NCBI RefSeq assembly: GCF_010093595.1
Contig: NW_022985445.1
Location: forward strand, 62,001-126,000
Direction: 5' to 3'
DNA from: Mytilinidion resinicola
Taxonomy: Eukaryota > Ascomycota > Dothideomycetes > Mytilinidiales > Mytilinidiaceae
DNA length: 64,000 bases
The position numbers and the translations under genes were made by a program. Shown in pieces: positions 21,016 to 31,176 of this stretch. How positions within the stretch are numbered: position 1 is the stretch's first letter; every line of letters starts with the position of its first letter. Below the pieces are notes generated by a model. That model ran no database searches and was not told the DNA's origin. It saw only the letters and a program-made list of their open reading frames with translations.

Positions 21016-21905
21016 CTACCCCTTCCTCCAACGAAGCCTATACCCACTGAACCCCGCCGCCCCCAACCCCCTCTCCCGCGCCCTCCCAACAACCTCACGA
21101 CCCCCCTCACCAACATCCCTCATCTCCACATCCTCCTCCGCATCAACGTCAGCGCCAGGCTGCCCCGCCCCCCGCCGCGCCTCCACCTCCCCACCGCCCC
21201 CCCTCTCACACGGCCACTCCACCACCGGCCGCACCGTCGAGCCCCCCCTTACCAACGCGTCCACCTCCGCCGGTATGAGCTCTCTTCCGGCACACACCCT
21301 AAAAACCGCAACATTCGGCATCCGGACCCCATGCACCTGCGCTAGGTGGTTCGAAAACGCAGGCACTCCGCGTAGAAACTCGAAGCCGCCATCGTCGGCG
21401 GTTTCGTGCCCGTTGCCGTGGCAGTGCGGGCAGCGGAGCTCGGTGTAGTGCCCGTCGGGTTGGGAGATGAGGTGGGGCCAGTCCGATAGTTGCTGTGCGC
21501 GTCGAGAGGCAGTGGGAGGGGGAGGTGGGGTGGTGGGAAAGGAGTCGGCGAGACCGGGATGCGATACGCTCAGGAGCTCCTATGCCAGGTTAGTAGCTGT
21601 GGCTTTCGAGGGTGTGGAGCGGGACGCACTGTCTTGTCTTTTGCGAGCTTGTGGAGTCGGGCGAGGTAGACTGTGTGCACTAGTTCTATTCCTTCGAGCT
21701 CTTCGGTCGTGGATGGGGTTTGCGGTTTGATGATGAGCTGGCGGAAGAGAGTTTGGGCTTGTGCGTCTAGGTCTGTGATTTTCGTTTCGAGGGACTCTAT
21801 CTCATTGAGATGGGCGAGGAGGGTTGGGGCGGAGAGGGGCTCGTTGGGGATGTGTTCGTTGGAGCGGGAGGGGGGTTTTGAGGACGAGATTTTTGGGGAG
21901 TCCAT
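21016..21905 (-). CDS. WPH/C2H2-like family, member F (intact, two exons)
   Basis: Exon 1 (21905-21630) is 92 codons, phase 0, donor GTGCGT. The 50-bp intron 21580-21629 has CTAAC and GCATAG. Exon 2 (21579-21016) gives 279 residues in total. The N-terminal domain is helical and Leu-rich (LLAHLNEIESLETKITDLDA), ending ARLHKLAKDKT. A Pro-rich linker follows, then DWPHLISQPDGHYTELRCPHC with C142, C145, H170 and H175 (C-x2-C-x24-H-x4-H) and CHGNG. The acidic/Gly-rich tail ends GFSGYRLRWRKG. The gene is markedly more GC-rich than members D and E and has no stop or frameshift. Its exon 1 matches member A in length and phase, so this two-domain form may be ancestral. Confidence 0.75.
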
Positions 21906-22744
21906 GTTAGGGAATTGGATGAGTAAGAATGCGAGGTTACGAATGGAAGAAGGCTGGCTTGTGGAGTAAACGTGTATTGTGGTGGTGGCAAGGTAGAAGT
22001 TGTCCAGAATGAGCCCCTTCCCGGAGCGAAATGATGACTTAAATACTACGCCCTGCCGTGAATCCAGCTTACTAGAAGGGCGAGAGAGGTGAATATTCCC
22101 CTAGTATATAACCAACATGGGCTGCCGAATGCAGCCGTCCATCGCTGCGAAGTACTACGCTTACTGTCGCGCCGCAAAAGACGTAGCGGAATGCAACATG
22201 TGAATATCTGGCATATAAGCACCGTAAAAGCATCTTACGTATACATTGCGTTGTTCGCTAGTCTCCTAGCACCTAATATGTACCTAGCTCGTTTTTCCAG
22301 CCTTCCATATCTGAGAGACTAGTCCAAATGAGATGCGAAACGCGTACCCTTTGCAGGGGACTTAAATGCATGCTAATATAGCCTACAAGGAGCTTGCGCC
22401 GTCATTTCACTACTGTTTGCCCTGCCGCTTGTCTGGTAGCTTGTTACATATGATTATATGGGGTCCTAAATTCCGACAAGTCCTACCCAAAAGACCCAAA
22501 TTTGCTTGCTGGCTTGAATATCGACTAGTTAGTGTTCATAGTCTTAATTGCTGGAACTTGGTTACATTTGGCTTTATAATGCGAGACGAAAACCTGTTTC
22601 ATGTGCTGCAGCTCAATTATCCGAGAGAATGGCCGGCCATCGGTCTTCACTTAGTCGTAAGCTAAAGCATGCTTGTAGTGATCGAGAGGTAGCTCGGCGA
22701 TCCGGTCAATTGCTCTGCAAATACCTGTTAAAAATAGTATGAAA
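21906..22744. other. Intergenic, no gene seen
   Basis: Frames at 22089-22322 and 22366-22665 show no coding signature. Confidence 0.4.
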
Positions 22745-23919
22745 TCACAACCTCGACTCAACACGACAATCCGCCACCTCGCTCCCATACCAAGCACACC
22801 ACCAAGTCGCCACCCGCCCATCCGGCATAGTCGGTTCCCCAATAACCAGAAGCGCATGGAAAGCCACCGCCCCAACCGCATAGAAACCCCAGAACGTAAA
22901 CAGCGGTATACAGCTAGCTTCCAACCCGTGGTCTCCCCAGATGCCTCGACAGAGCTTGTTCCGGCTGAAGGACAGACTCAACACCTTCACTACCACACCG
23001 CTTAATATGGTGGAGACAACGTGAATAAAGAGCCTCAACGAACAACGCACCCATTCCGGATCGCACATCCTGAGGGCATCGACAATAGCGAACTCAAGCG
23101 CTAATATCGGTACGAAGCAGAGGAGCATGCGGCTTGGCACTTCGAAGCGTCGCGCGACCGAGGCAAGTCCTTCCATGTCGTGGAAGCAGGTGAATAAATC
23201 ACGCCGTTGGCATTTTCTACCGTATCTTTGAAGACCCATTGCGAATACACGTGGCCGTCTAAAGAAAGGAAGTAGGAGCGCACAATTATGTTCGTAGGTG
23301 CGGGCATGCAGATGAGCATGTCCGAGTAGGAAGCTGTTCTGCACTGGAACCCTTTGTCGAGAATCGGATAGTGGAGGTCTAGGTAGAAAGAAATGTAGAG
23401 CGTGTGGTCGTCTTGTACGCTCCAGCATAACGAGCGGTGGCATGTTTGGAACTTCTCAGTCTCGAAGATGGGATGGCGGTATCTTGGAGCTACGGCTCCG
23501 TAGGTATCGCCAGCGTTTCGGGAAGTGATGCCATGCCACTTCTGGCATTCTGCAGCTCGGGCACTGTTGGCCTCGGTAATGCTGACATTGCGCACCTATA
23601 GGTCGCTCCGTCCATCAAAGCCAGCTAAAAGGTGGGGATATTGGGATGGCAGCCGCCACAATGGGCGACGGAGAGATGGAGTATTTTCCACCATTGCTTT
23701 CCACTGCTTGCACACCATGCCCCAGCGCAGGATGTCCTCATCAACGTGCAGTTCCTTCATGATCATTTCCGCTAGTTCTGGAACATGGAAGACTCGGGCG
23801 GCGGCAGACGAGATTGGCTTGTTGGAGGAGGGAACTCGACGTCGATGTTATGTGAGAAGGTTGATGGCGGGGCTGAAGATGCTGATGGCTTCCTCGACCA
23901 CAGCAAGCAAGGATGGCAT
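22745..23919 (-). pseudogene. F-box/multi-pass membrane protein, paralogue 1 (broken)
   Basis: The frame from ATG 23919 (MPSLLAVVEEAISIF) meets a TAA near 23849. It then carries an F-box-like segment (VPELAEMIMKELHVDEDILR, then MVCKQWKAMVENTPSLRR), meets a TAG at 23596-23598 and continues with RNVSITEANSARAAECQKWHG. It resembles the + strand paralogue at 59253-60518 in order: F-box, a TASYxxML block, an IIVRS...W block, then D-x-x-x-CFxxMExLA. Between VENANG and DLFTCFHDMEGLASVA a frame change is needed (about 23200). The C-terminal half has three hydrophobic segments (MLLCFVPILALEFAIVDAL; LFIHVVSTILSGVVVKVL; FTFWGFYAVGAVAFHALL). Both stops could arise by C-to-T changes of CAA/CAG. It is probably non-functional. 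Confidence 0.65.
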
Positions 23920-24628
23920 GGTTGCCAGGACGTCCGAGCGGTGGATCTGAGTGCGATGATTGTGGATGTTGTCTTCGCGATAGGACGTAAATTGCGGCGC
24001 TCATACCACCCTAAGTCCAAGTGTGAAAATGCCAGTAGCTGAGCAAAAGCGCCTTCTCTGGACAGTTGAAGATATGATCTGCTACTCTCCAGGGGACGCC
24101 ATCTGGGGCCATGGCGTTAGGACAGAGGTCTGGACTTTGGGGCCTACGTGGAAAAGCTGCCAGTGGGGTGGTTGGACAGGGATGGGAGGTGAATGGTGAG
24201 AACAAAATGGCAGGCTCGACCTGAATTAAATAGGTCTCTGAACGAGGAGGTGCAGTGAATGGTTTGATGGGTGTTTGAGTGCCACGGAAGGTGCCTGGTC
24301 ATATTGACGGTCGTGAATGGGGAATTTATAAGCTTGAGTTGACGGTTAATGGGGCTTGGAAATTAACGGAGATGGACATAACAAGCCTTTTTGAGATTTA
24401 TTTCGCGATACTGCAAAAGAAAGCATGAAAGCTGTGTTGGATTATATTTTGAATCATCGATAGATGTGCTCATTAGATGTGAATATATTCGGTGAAGAAA
24501 GAGAAAGGGTACTAGGGTTGTCAAACTCTTGATATTAAAAGTGTCGCTGAACAATGTCGAAGAAGAATTAGAATAAAACGGCCTTGCGAGGTATCTTGAA
24601 GCCCGAAAGAAAAAATTGAAAGGAAAGC
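23920..24628. other. Intergenic, no gene seen
   Basis: The region holds the upstream sequence of the broken F-box gene and the 3' flank of the HeLo gene. A minus-strand frame at 24363-24632 is Phe/Ser-rich and unsupported. Confidence 0.4.
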
Positions 24629-26035
24629 TCAATGCTCAGCATTACTCTTAGCGGCCCACCGGATATCCTTGGTCGGAACTCTTCCAGGCCCTTTCCACAT
24701 ATCATGCCGATCGACAAGACTGTTTGCCGTGTCCGCATGCTTGAGCTGATAGTCTACATGGTCCGGATCGTCCTCTGCCAAAGTCGAATCGTTGGAAGTT
24801 GTCTGAACCAAAACACTGTCGATAGTAACCGGGTTCTTCCCCGGCATCGCCGACAAGGATTTCGACCTCACAAGCTCTAAGTCCGCCAAGGACTCCTTCT
24901 GCATATCCTCGGACATGGACCTCTGTGTATTTTCCGCCGGCTGTGTCTGGCCAGCATTACTCAGACTCCGTTGCGGGCCCTTCTTCTTCTTTCCACCCCA
25001 ACTCCCAGAAAACAGTCCCAAGAACCCTGGCCTCTTCGGGGATTCCAAACTCCTTCTGGGCGCCTTCTCTTTGTCCTCCTTCTCCGCAAAATCCAGCGGT
25101 AATTTCGCGTTTCCCCGAAGCTCTTGGTTGATATACCTCAAGGCCATGTCGGTTGCCTGCACAAACAACGGGTACTCTCCCTCGCAGGCCTCCCGAATCA
25201 GCTTCAACTTTGCCCAATCCCGCTTCATCGTTGCCCCACTCAAATCGGGGTGCCACCCCAAACTCTTGATATCAATCTTCATCCCCCGCTCCACCTGCTC
25301 TTGCACCCCAAACAAGTCAATCAACTCATCCACCTGCGCCTTAACCATATTAATAAACCCGTTGAACTTGTCCACATCCTTGACAGTCCAATGCTGGGCC
25401 ACCATGCTCATCCCCCTTCTCGGCATTGGAATGCGCGCCTTCTTATGTGAGAGGTCCTGCAGCAGCGCATATTTCTCGCGAAAAGCTTCGAGACGGTTGA
25501 GGTCTACAGCCTGCTCGCCCACCCCCAAGCGCTTCGACGGCTTCAAGCCGTACGTCGCCATCATGTCCTCCCGCCCCAATTTTTCTGGCCTGCCGACAAT
25601 CTCTTCCAAACACGCCTCGACTTTCTTCCTCACATCTTCTTCATCCAGCCGTGCATCGCGCGCCCCAAAGTTTATCGGCGCCGAGGGGTCTGGGTTCGTG
25701 AGCCCGGCATGGCTCGGGACGAACTGTGTCGCGATGGTCGCGGGGGGCGAGGAGATGCCGACGACGTCGCCGAAGATAAGGAGGCGGCCCTGTTCCAGCC
25801 CTAGGCGGGTGAGGGCGAGCTTTTGGTGGTGGGTGGAGGCGGAGGGGTGGATGAGGGTGAGGGCTTCGGCGGCGGTGGAGAAGAGGGTCGTCAGGGCGAT
25901 GACGGACGCGAGGATGGCGGCTTGCTCTTCTTGGATGGCGGTTTCTAGCGTAGCTGTGTGTGTGGCAGTGTTTGAGGGCGCATTTGGCGCGTCTTTGGGG
26001 TCGCCGTTTGCGGTGGTGGTGGTTGTGGTGGACAT
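24629..26035 (-). CDS. HeLo-domain (prion-inhibition and propagation type) protein
   Basis: A single-exon frame of 468 codons. After a Thr-rich start, residues ~30-110 (ILASVIALTTLFSTAAEALT, LALTRLGLEQGRLLIFGDVV, GI) match the pattern of the fungal HeLo domain: a hydrophobic first helix, then L-x-x-x-x-x-RL...W/F-GD-x-x-GI. Residues ~150-320 remain helical (DVDKFNGFINMVKAQVDELI; KLKLIREACEGEYPLFVQAT). The C-terminal third is polar with a short hydrophobic-basic patch (FLGLFSGSWGGKKKK) and ends WAAKSNAEH. Family knowledge: HeLo domains in fungal HET-s and relatives drive membrane-directed cell death in heterokaryon incompatibility. Here no amyloid prion-forming tail, NACHT or kinase domain is seen, so the signalling partner is unknown. 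The gene has no breaks despite its degraded surroundings. Confidence 0.75.
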   Translation of the reverse strand: MSTTTTTTANGDPKDAPNAPSNTATHTATLETAIQEEQAAILASVIALTTLFSTAAEALTLIHPSASTHHQKLALTRLGLEQGRLLIFGDVVGISSPPATIATQFVPSHAGLTNPDPSAPINFGARDARLDEEDVRKKVEACLEEIVGRPEKLGREDMMATYGLKPSKRLGVGEQAVDLNRLEAFREKYALLQDLSHKKARIPMPRRGMSMVAQHWTVKDVDKFNGFINMVKAQVDELIDLFGVQEQVERGMKIDIKSLGWHPDLSGATMKRDWAKLKLIREACEGEYPLFVQATDMALRYINQELRGNAKLPLDFAEKEDKEKAPRRSLESPKRPGFLGLFSGSWGGKKKKGPQRSLSNAGQTQPAENTQRSMSEDMQKESLADLELVRSKSLSAMPGKNPVTIDSVLVQTTSNDSTLAEDDPDHVDYQLKHADTANSLVDRHDMWKGPGRVPTKDIRWAAKSNAEH

Positions 26036-26769
26036 GGCGAGTCAATCGATGCGCCAAGCGGGGTCGCGCAATTGTGGAGGGTTGTCGCCGAGGCAAAGAA
26101 GAACAATGAACGAATTGAAATGGATGTGAGGTATGGAAATGGGCATGAAGCACGGTATATCAGTTGCGACAGCAGCGAAAAGCGTCGTGGGAGTGACTGG
26201 CAGGGTTTTCCATGGCGAAGTTTGCATGCACCCCAGTGCCCACTTAGCTGTACCTTCGCGTCCACATGACGTCTCGGCCGCGTTTGCGGAGGGCAGGGCG
26301 CGCCCAGACATCAACAGAGCGGGGAACGGCCTAGCTGCATGTCGTGGGGCGTCGCGAGAGCCTGTCACCTGTGGACCGCGATCAGTAACAAGAAGCCGGT
26401 ACAGGATGAGTTACATTACAGCCCGGTATGTATGGTATTTCACGTTCTTGACAGTAAATTATGGCGATGACGCTTGCAAGAGCGACGTCGAGATGCTTGG
26501 AAGACTTTTCGGCGCATGGCACGGGCACGCCTGGAGTCGCGGGGCAGGCCGAAAGCCGATCGGCAGCGCAAAAACGGCATGCCGATGTGACTCTGAGCCG
26601 CTCACGTGATCGGCCCCGCGCTCCCAACATCCATGCACGCATGTTCTCCCCGATGGTCGCGGTATCCCTAGTATCAGCCCCTTTCTAAGCTGCTGGTACG
26701 CCAAGGGCAGCCGAAGGAGGCTTCGTCGTCTTAACGGCCGCAGCCCCCGCGCCAAATTGGGCAACTTGA
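26036..26769. other. Intergenic, no gene seen
   Basis: This is the presumed promoter region of the HeLo gene (minus strand) and the 5' flank of member G. Several overlapping frames on both strands are typical of GC-rich noncoding DNA. Confidence 0.4.
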
Positions 26770-27255
26770 CTCCCGGTAGCGGCAGAAGGAGCTTTCGTAG
26801 CCACGGTTGGCCTATTGAGAGCTGTAGGAGCAGACCAGGCTGGAGCAGACCAGGCTAGAGCAGTTGCACCAACAGCTGTTGGTGCAGTGCTGGCTTGCAC
26901 CGGGCCGGGCCCAGATATTGCAGTCTTGAGGATAGGACCGATTCCCAGCTGTCGTTCGCCCATCGCTGACTCAGATATCGCCAAGAATGAAAAAGGAAAT
27001 GAACTCTTGAACATTGACGAGAATGACAGCACAGGCGGAGGTCAGCCTGACTCCAACCTCGACTCAGGTACGCAACTTCTGCAAGAAGTGTTCATGCCAG
27101 CCACTGACTTTAATATAGCCGCAGATGCAGAGACCGAAGACGGGGGGCTGGAAGGTAGAGAAGTGGTTCAGCCCGAAGTAAACAGGACTGACCCTACCGT
27201 CGTCGAAGGGGAATTCCGCTACAGCTTCTACGGTCTCCGCACCCGGAAGGAGTAG
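26770..27255 (+). pseudogene. WPH/C2H2-like family, member G (C-terminal part only)
   Basis: The frame has no ATG start after the TGA at 26767. It runs through an Ala/Val-rich segment (including a near-direct repeat GGAGCAGACCAGGCT) into an acidic Asn/Asp/Gly region. A 51-bp intron (27068-27118: GTACGC, CACTGAC, AATATAG) joins in phase 1 to the last exon, which ends EGEFRYSFYGLRTRKE, a clear match to the C-terminus of members D and E. The WPH and Cys/His core is not present upstream. The last-intron phase and branch sequence match member H, just downstream on the same strand. It is a 5'-truncated relative, or the last exons of a gene whose 5' part is lost. Confidence 0.5.
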
Positions 27256-27716
27256 AGGGCTGTTTCATCTGGATTGGAGATAGATGCAGCGTCGATGATG
27301 GCTCTCGACCTATCTCAGTCTGCTGAGACTAGAGGATTGGTTCTTTCTTATTCATTTGTATTGGGAGCATGTAGCAGCTAGAAGGCATTTTTTATGGACG
27401 AGAGATCAGCGCCTCTCTTGCTAGATAATAAACAGTCTGCAACTCAGCAAATTCTTAGAGCGCTCCGGTTTGTAGAGGGACTGCAGCATCGGAAAGGGGA
27501 CTCTAGATGCGGGGACATTCGCGCCATTCCAACGATAGCGACAATACATGGCGGGAGCTACTTAACTGGCGTGTCCAGTGAATTGAAAACTTGATAATGT
27601 TGCAGCATTTAAACAGGGGGGAAGAATTCTCACAAGACTCAACTTCGCGCCACACACCGCCAAGCCCCAGTCCCCCACACCCATACACCCACTATTTGTC
27701 TTCTCCCTTTTATAAC
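27256..27716. other. Intergenic between members G and H
   Basis: No gene is supported. A CCACACACCGCCAAGCCCCA-type leader precedes ATG 27717. Confidence 0.4.
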
Positions 27717-28659
27717 ATGGACTCTCGTCGACTTGCCCTTTCCATTATAGATTCATCTTTAATCCCGAGCACGAAGGTGGTAAGCTTTTGTCTGTATGTC
27801 AGTCTCCTAAAGCATATAAAATAACTCTGCTAGGAAACTCTCGATTTGCGTGATCGCCTTGATAAGAATGCCTTGGGAAAAGGCCACTCTATCCTCAAAG
27901 CTCAGAGCACGGCTAAGAGGGGCCAGAAAGTTTCCAAATGGCCCCATGTCATCTACCAAGGCAATAGCAGATGTGCGGAACTCCGTTGATTCCGCTGTCA
28001 TGGGAATGGGGTCAAGGCTAGTGGTAGTGAGGACATCGTCTTTCTGAATGGCCTCACAGCTTTCATCGAACACCTCTTGATGGTACATGGAATCCAGATG
28101 GCGGATGCTATGGTCCTGAGCAATTGCACTGCTCGAAAGATCACTGGCACAGAGATGTACGCTTTGTTGTGCGGTAGGCTGAGCATTCCCGCCATCATGA
28201 AGCGGCCCTGCGTGGTCACAGAGGAGTACGTGTCTATGGTAGCATCTACTACCCGAACTGAAGCCGAAGATGACTTTACGGCCACGAAGTCTTGCTTCCA
28301 GGAGACGTTCAGGAATGATGCCACCTCGACCAGCAAGTCAGAGAAAAGCCCGGTGATCACCGATAGCACTGTGAATGACCACTCTCAGGGAAAAGGCACA
28401 CAGACGTCTAAAGTTGTTGATCCGGGAGAACTTGGCGTTGATATTCCTGAAGTCGAAGGCGTAGATAATCCTGAGTTCATGGCTGCCAACCAGACAGGTA
28501 CTTACACGCATCTCTCCAGGAGTATCCAAACACGGCACTGACTCTGATAAAGTAGATAGTGGCGACAGGGCGGAAGCTAATGCCGAGTTTAAGCACACCC
28601 CGGAACCTGCCTTCAGCAGCTTCCAGACGGCGATGGGTGCAGTTCGGTACACGAACTAA
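27717..28659 (+). pseudogene. WPH/C2H2-like family, member H (in-frame TGA at a zinc ligand)
   Basis: Exon 1 is 27717-27779 (MDSRRLALSIIDSS...), followed by a 54-bp intron (GTAAGC, TGCTAG). Exon 2 (27834-28497) reads KWPHVIYQGNSRCAELR, then TGA at 27987-27989 exactly where the first Cys of the core stands in the other members, then FRCHGNG and FLNGLTAFIEHLLMVHG with the 24-residue spacing kept. The conserved block follows (NCTARKITGTEMYALLCGRL, TEAEDDFTA). A 58-bp intron 28498-28555 (GTACTT, CACTGAC, AAAGTAG; phase 1) leads to the last exon, which ends MGAVRYTN, a truncated form of the RYxxYxLR motif. The conserved Trp before AEL is also changed to Cys. One early stop at a critical residue in an otherwise open frame suggests recent inactivation. 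Confidence 0.65.
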
Positions 28660-29016
28660 AACTCCGCTTACAAAAGCACTCGGGGATTGGCGACTGGAGA
28701 AGAGACTAGCGTGCGAGGCACAAAGGCCCGGGATCGCTCGAAGTGGCTTGGCTTCTGAGGCAATGGCAGAATCAAGCTGGCTGTTGGCCGGAGGGGAGTG
28801 GTATGCCAGAGCTTTGGCGTCTGTTATCGGGTAGAAAGTCAAACGGATTATACGGCAAGGATTTTTAAATATCGCCCCTTTTCTGTTCCTATCATAGAAA
28901 TGTTAGCTGGCAATTCCTTGTATTAGGCTTATCGAGCGTCAAGTATTTGATTCAGAATGCAAAAAATCGTTCTTGGTGAATGCCCATAACCGTTTCGCTT
29001 CGGGTTGCGCAACATT
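28660..29016. other. Host flank of the transposon nest
   Basis: No gene is seen. The sequence ends in ACATT-TCGTA, the left copy of the copia target duplication. The host sequence resumes as TCGTA-CTATACC at 42429. Confidence 0.6.
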
Positions 29017-29021
29017 TCGTA

Positions 29022-29215
29022 TGTCGCAGACCAAGGCATCAGCCGTGGAGGCCTGAGGCAAGAACTGCATTAATAAGCTTGCCATCAAAGCTATATAGAA
29101 CGTCGGGCGGGGTAACCCGACCGACAAGAGACACCACACACACACAATCAATCATACTCTGCTGCTTGATATCATTTCCAATCCTGCTTCATCCCGTGCA
29201 CACCTAAGTGCGACA
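29022..29215 (+). repeat. Copia 5' LTR
   Basis: 194 bp, TG...CA ends, with imperfect terminal inverted repeat TGTCGCA/TGCGACA. It is almost free of RIP-type changes, unlike its 3' partner. Confidence 0.9.
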
Positions 29216-31176
29216 GTTATGAGCCCGGTAGCTCTTCTCCTGCTACACAGCACTACGAGCAACGAATAAATCAGACAATTCTCCTCTCAACGGAGCAGTT
29301 CTCACGAAGCGGCAACAATCCTCGGCCGATTCTACGAGAAGCGGGGTTGCAGAAAAAGCAACATCACAACCTCAACATTCAAAGATAAGGACTCAGAAAT
29401 CGACTAAGTTAAGGCCTTTGAACAATCAAGATCAAATACAACAGTCTATCTCGAATTTACGGCAATCTGTCACACGTCTCGGCAACTTGCTACGCCTAAG
29501 TTCTATGCTCAACTTGCAGCAAAGCTCCGTTCTTGCCACCGGATTTTGCAGGAATTATCGCGACAATATTAATTAAAGATTACAACCTTCCAATGCTCAA
29601 CACACGCAACAATTAGACCGATTAGATTAATTCTATTAAGGATTTTACTGTATAAAACAATGTATAGAACTACTATAACCCTAAAAGCATTAAAAACCTG
29701 GTCTTTACTATTACTAAACCACTAGACTTAGTAAACAAGAATATAATCTAGAGATTCCACAGCCTTTAAGCTATTTATAATAGCAAAAAAAAGAAGTATA
29801 ATAAAGTTTCTAAATATATTAATATTATAGTTTACTAGGAGTTTAAATAATACTATATTAGAATTTATATAGTCTAAGGCAAAATTATTGCGCTAGCTAA
29901 GAGCATCTAGCTAACCGCAAAGGACTAGAAATAGAATATAAGGACAGAGTTTAAGAAGCTTAAAAAAGGATATAGCAGTACTACTCTTAATAAATAGCTT
30001 AGCTAATAGCCTACTCTTATTAATAATGCAAAGCGGTATAAAATTAAAAACCTAAGTAAGTTCTAAATATATAACGCCTTTATTAAAGCTTTATAGAACC
30101 TTAATCCTCTATTCTATAATTATATAAAGTTAAAAAAAGCTTATATTAAAGGGGAAACAACCCTTATTAAAGAAATAGCAAAAATAATAGAGAATATTTC
30201 TAATATACTTTTTACTGCGCTTAACTAGATAAATCTAAATTACGTAAGCACCGGTTTTATAACTATTAATAACAACTCTAACTCTAATAAAATAGAGGAT
30301 AACGCCGATATTACAATTATATAGAAAGCTTAGAATACTATTAATAAGATTTTTAGGTCCTTCTATAGGCTAAATCTAGCACTTTCTAATAAAAAAAATT
30401 ATAATAGGCTTCTATATTAAGCAGTTTAGGACTATAGCACCGCTAAGCAAAAAAACTATAAAAGGGCGAGCTATACACGCCACCTTTTAAGGCAAAAAGC
30501 ATAGTTATAATTTAGATTTATTAGATAATAATAGTTTATAGCTAAAATAAAAAAAATAGAGGGCCGACTTAACTCTAATAATAATAAACTTACTAATAAA
30601 CCTATAAAACTATATATACGGACTTGCTTATAAGTATATAGACTATTAATATCTTAATCTATTAAGTGCACTAACGTACTCTATAAGCAAGCGGCCTACC
30701 TAAGTAAGTAGCCCACCTTATTACCGGAACGCGCTCCGTTAACTTTTAACTACTATACCTTAACAACGCAATACGCAATTAATTTAAAAAGAAGGCCAGA
30801 TATATATAGCTATTTTAGCAATCGATAAAAAGCAGTTTAAGAGCGTGCGACGCGCTGTTGCAATATATAATATCCCCCGAACAACCCTATAATAACGACG
30901 CGACGGAACAACCGCCCAACGCGATTGCGAGCCCTATTTAAAGAAGCTTACAAAGCTGGAGGAGTTAGTTGTTATTTAATATATAATTAACCAAGATTTA
31001 AAAGGGTTTACACTACGGCTAAGCGCTGTATAAGATATAGCTAATAAGCTGCTAAATAAGCGCGGTGCTAGCTAGGTTAGTAAAAACTAGCTATATAACT
31101 TTATTAAGCGGACTAATAAGCTTTAAACATAGTTTAATTAAAAGTATAATTACTAAAGAGCCCTATATAAAGATCT

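Noticed and set aside
24915..26129. 404-codon open frame on the + strand
   Set aside because: It lies antisense to the intact HeLo gene. Its Ser/Arg/Cys-rich translation is the shadow of the minus-strand codons.
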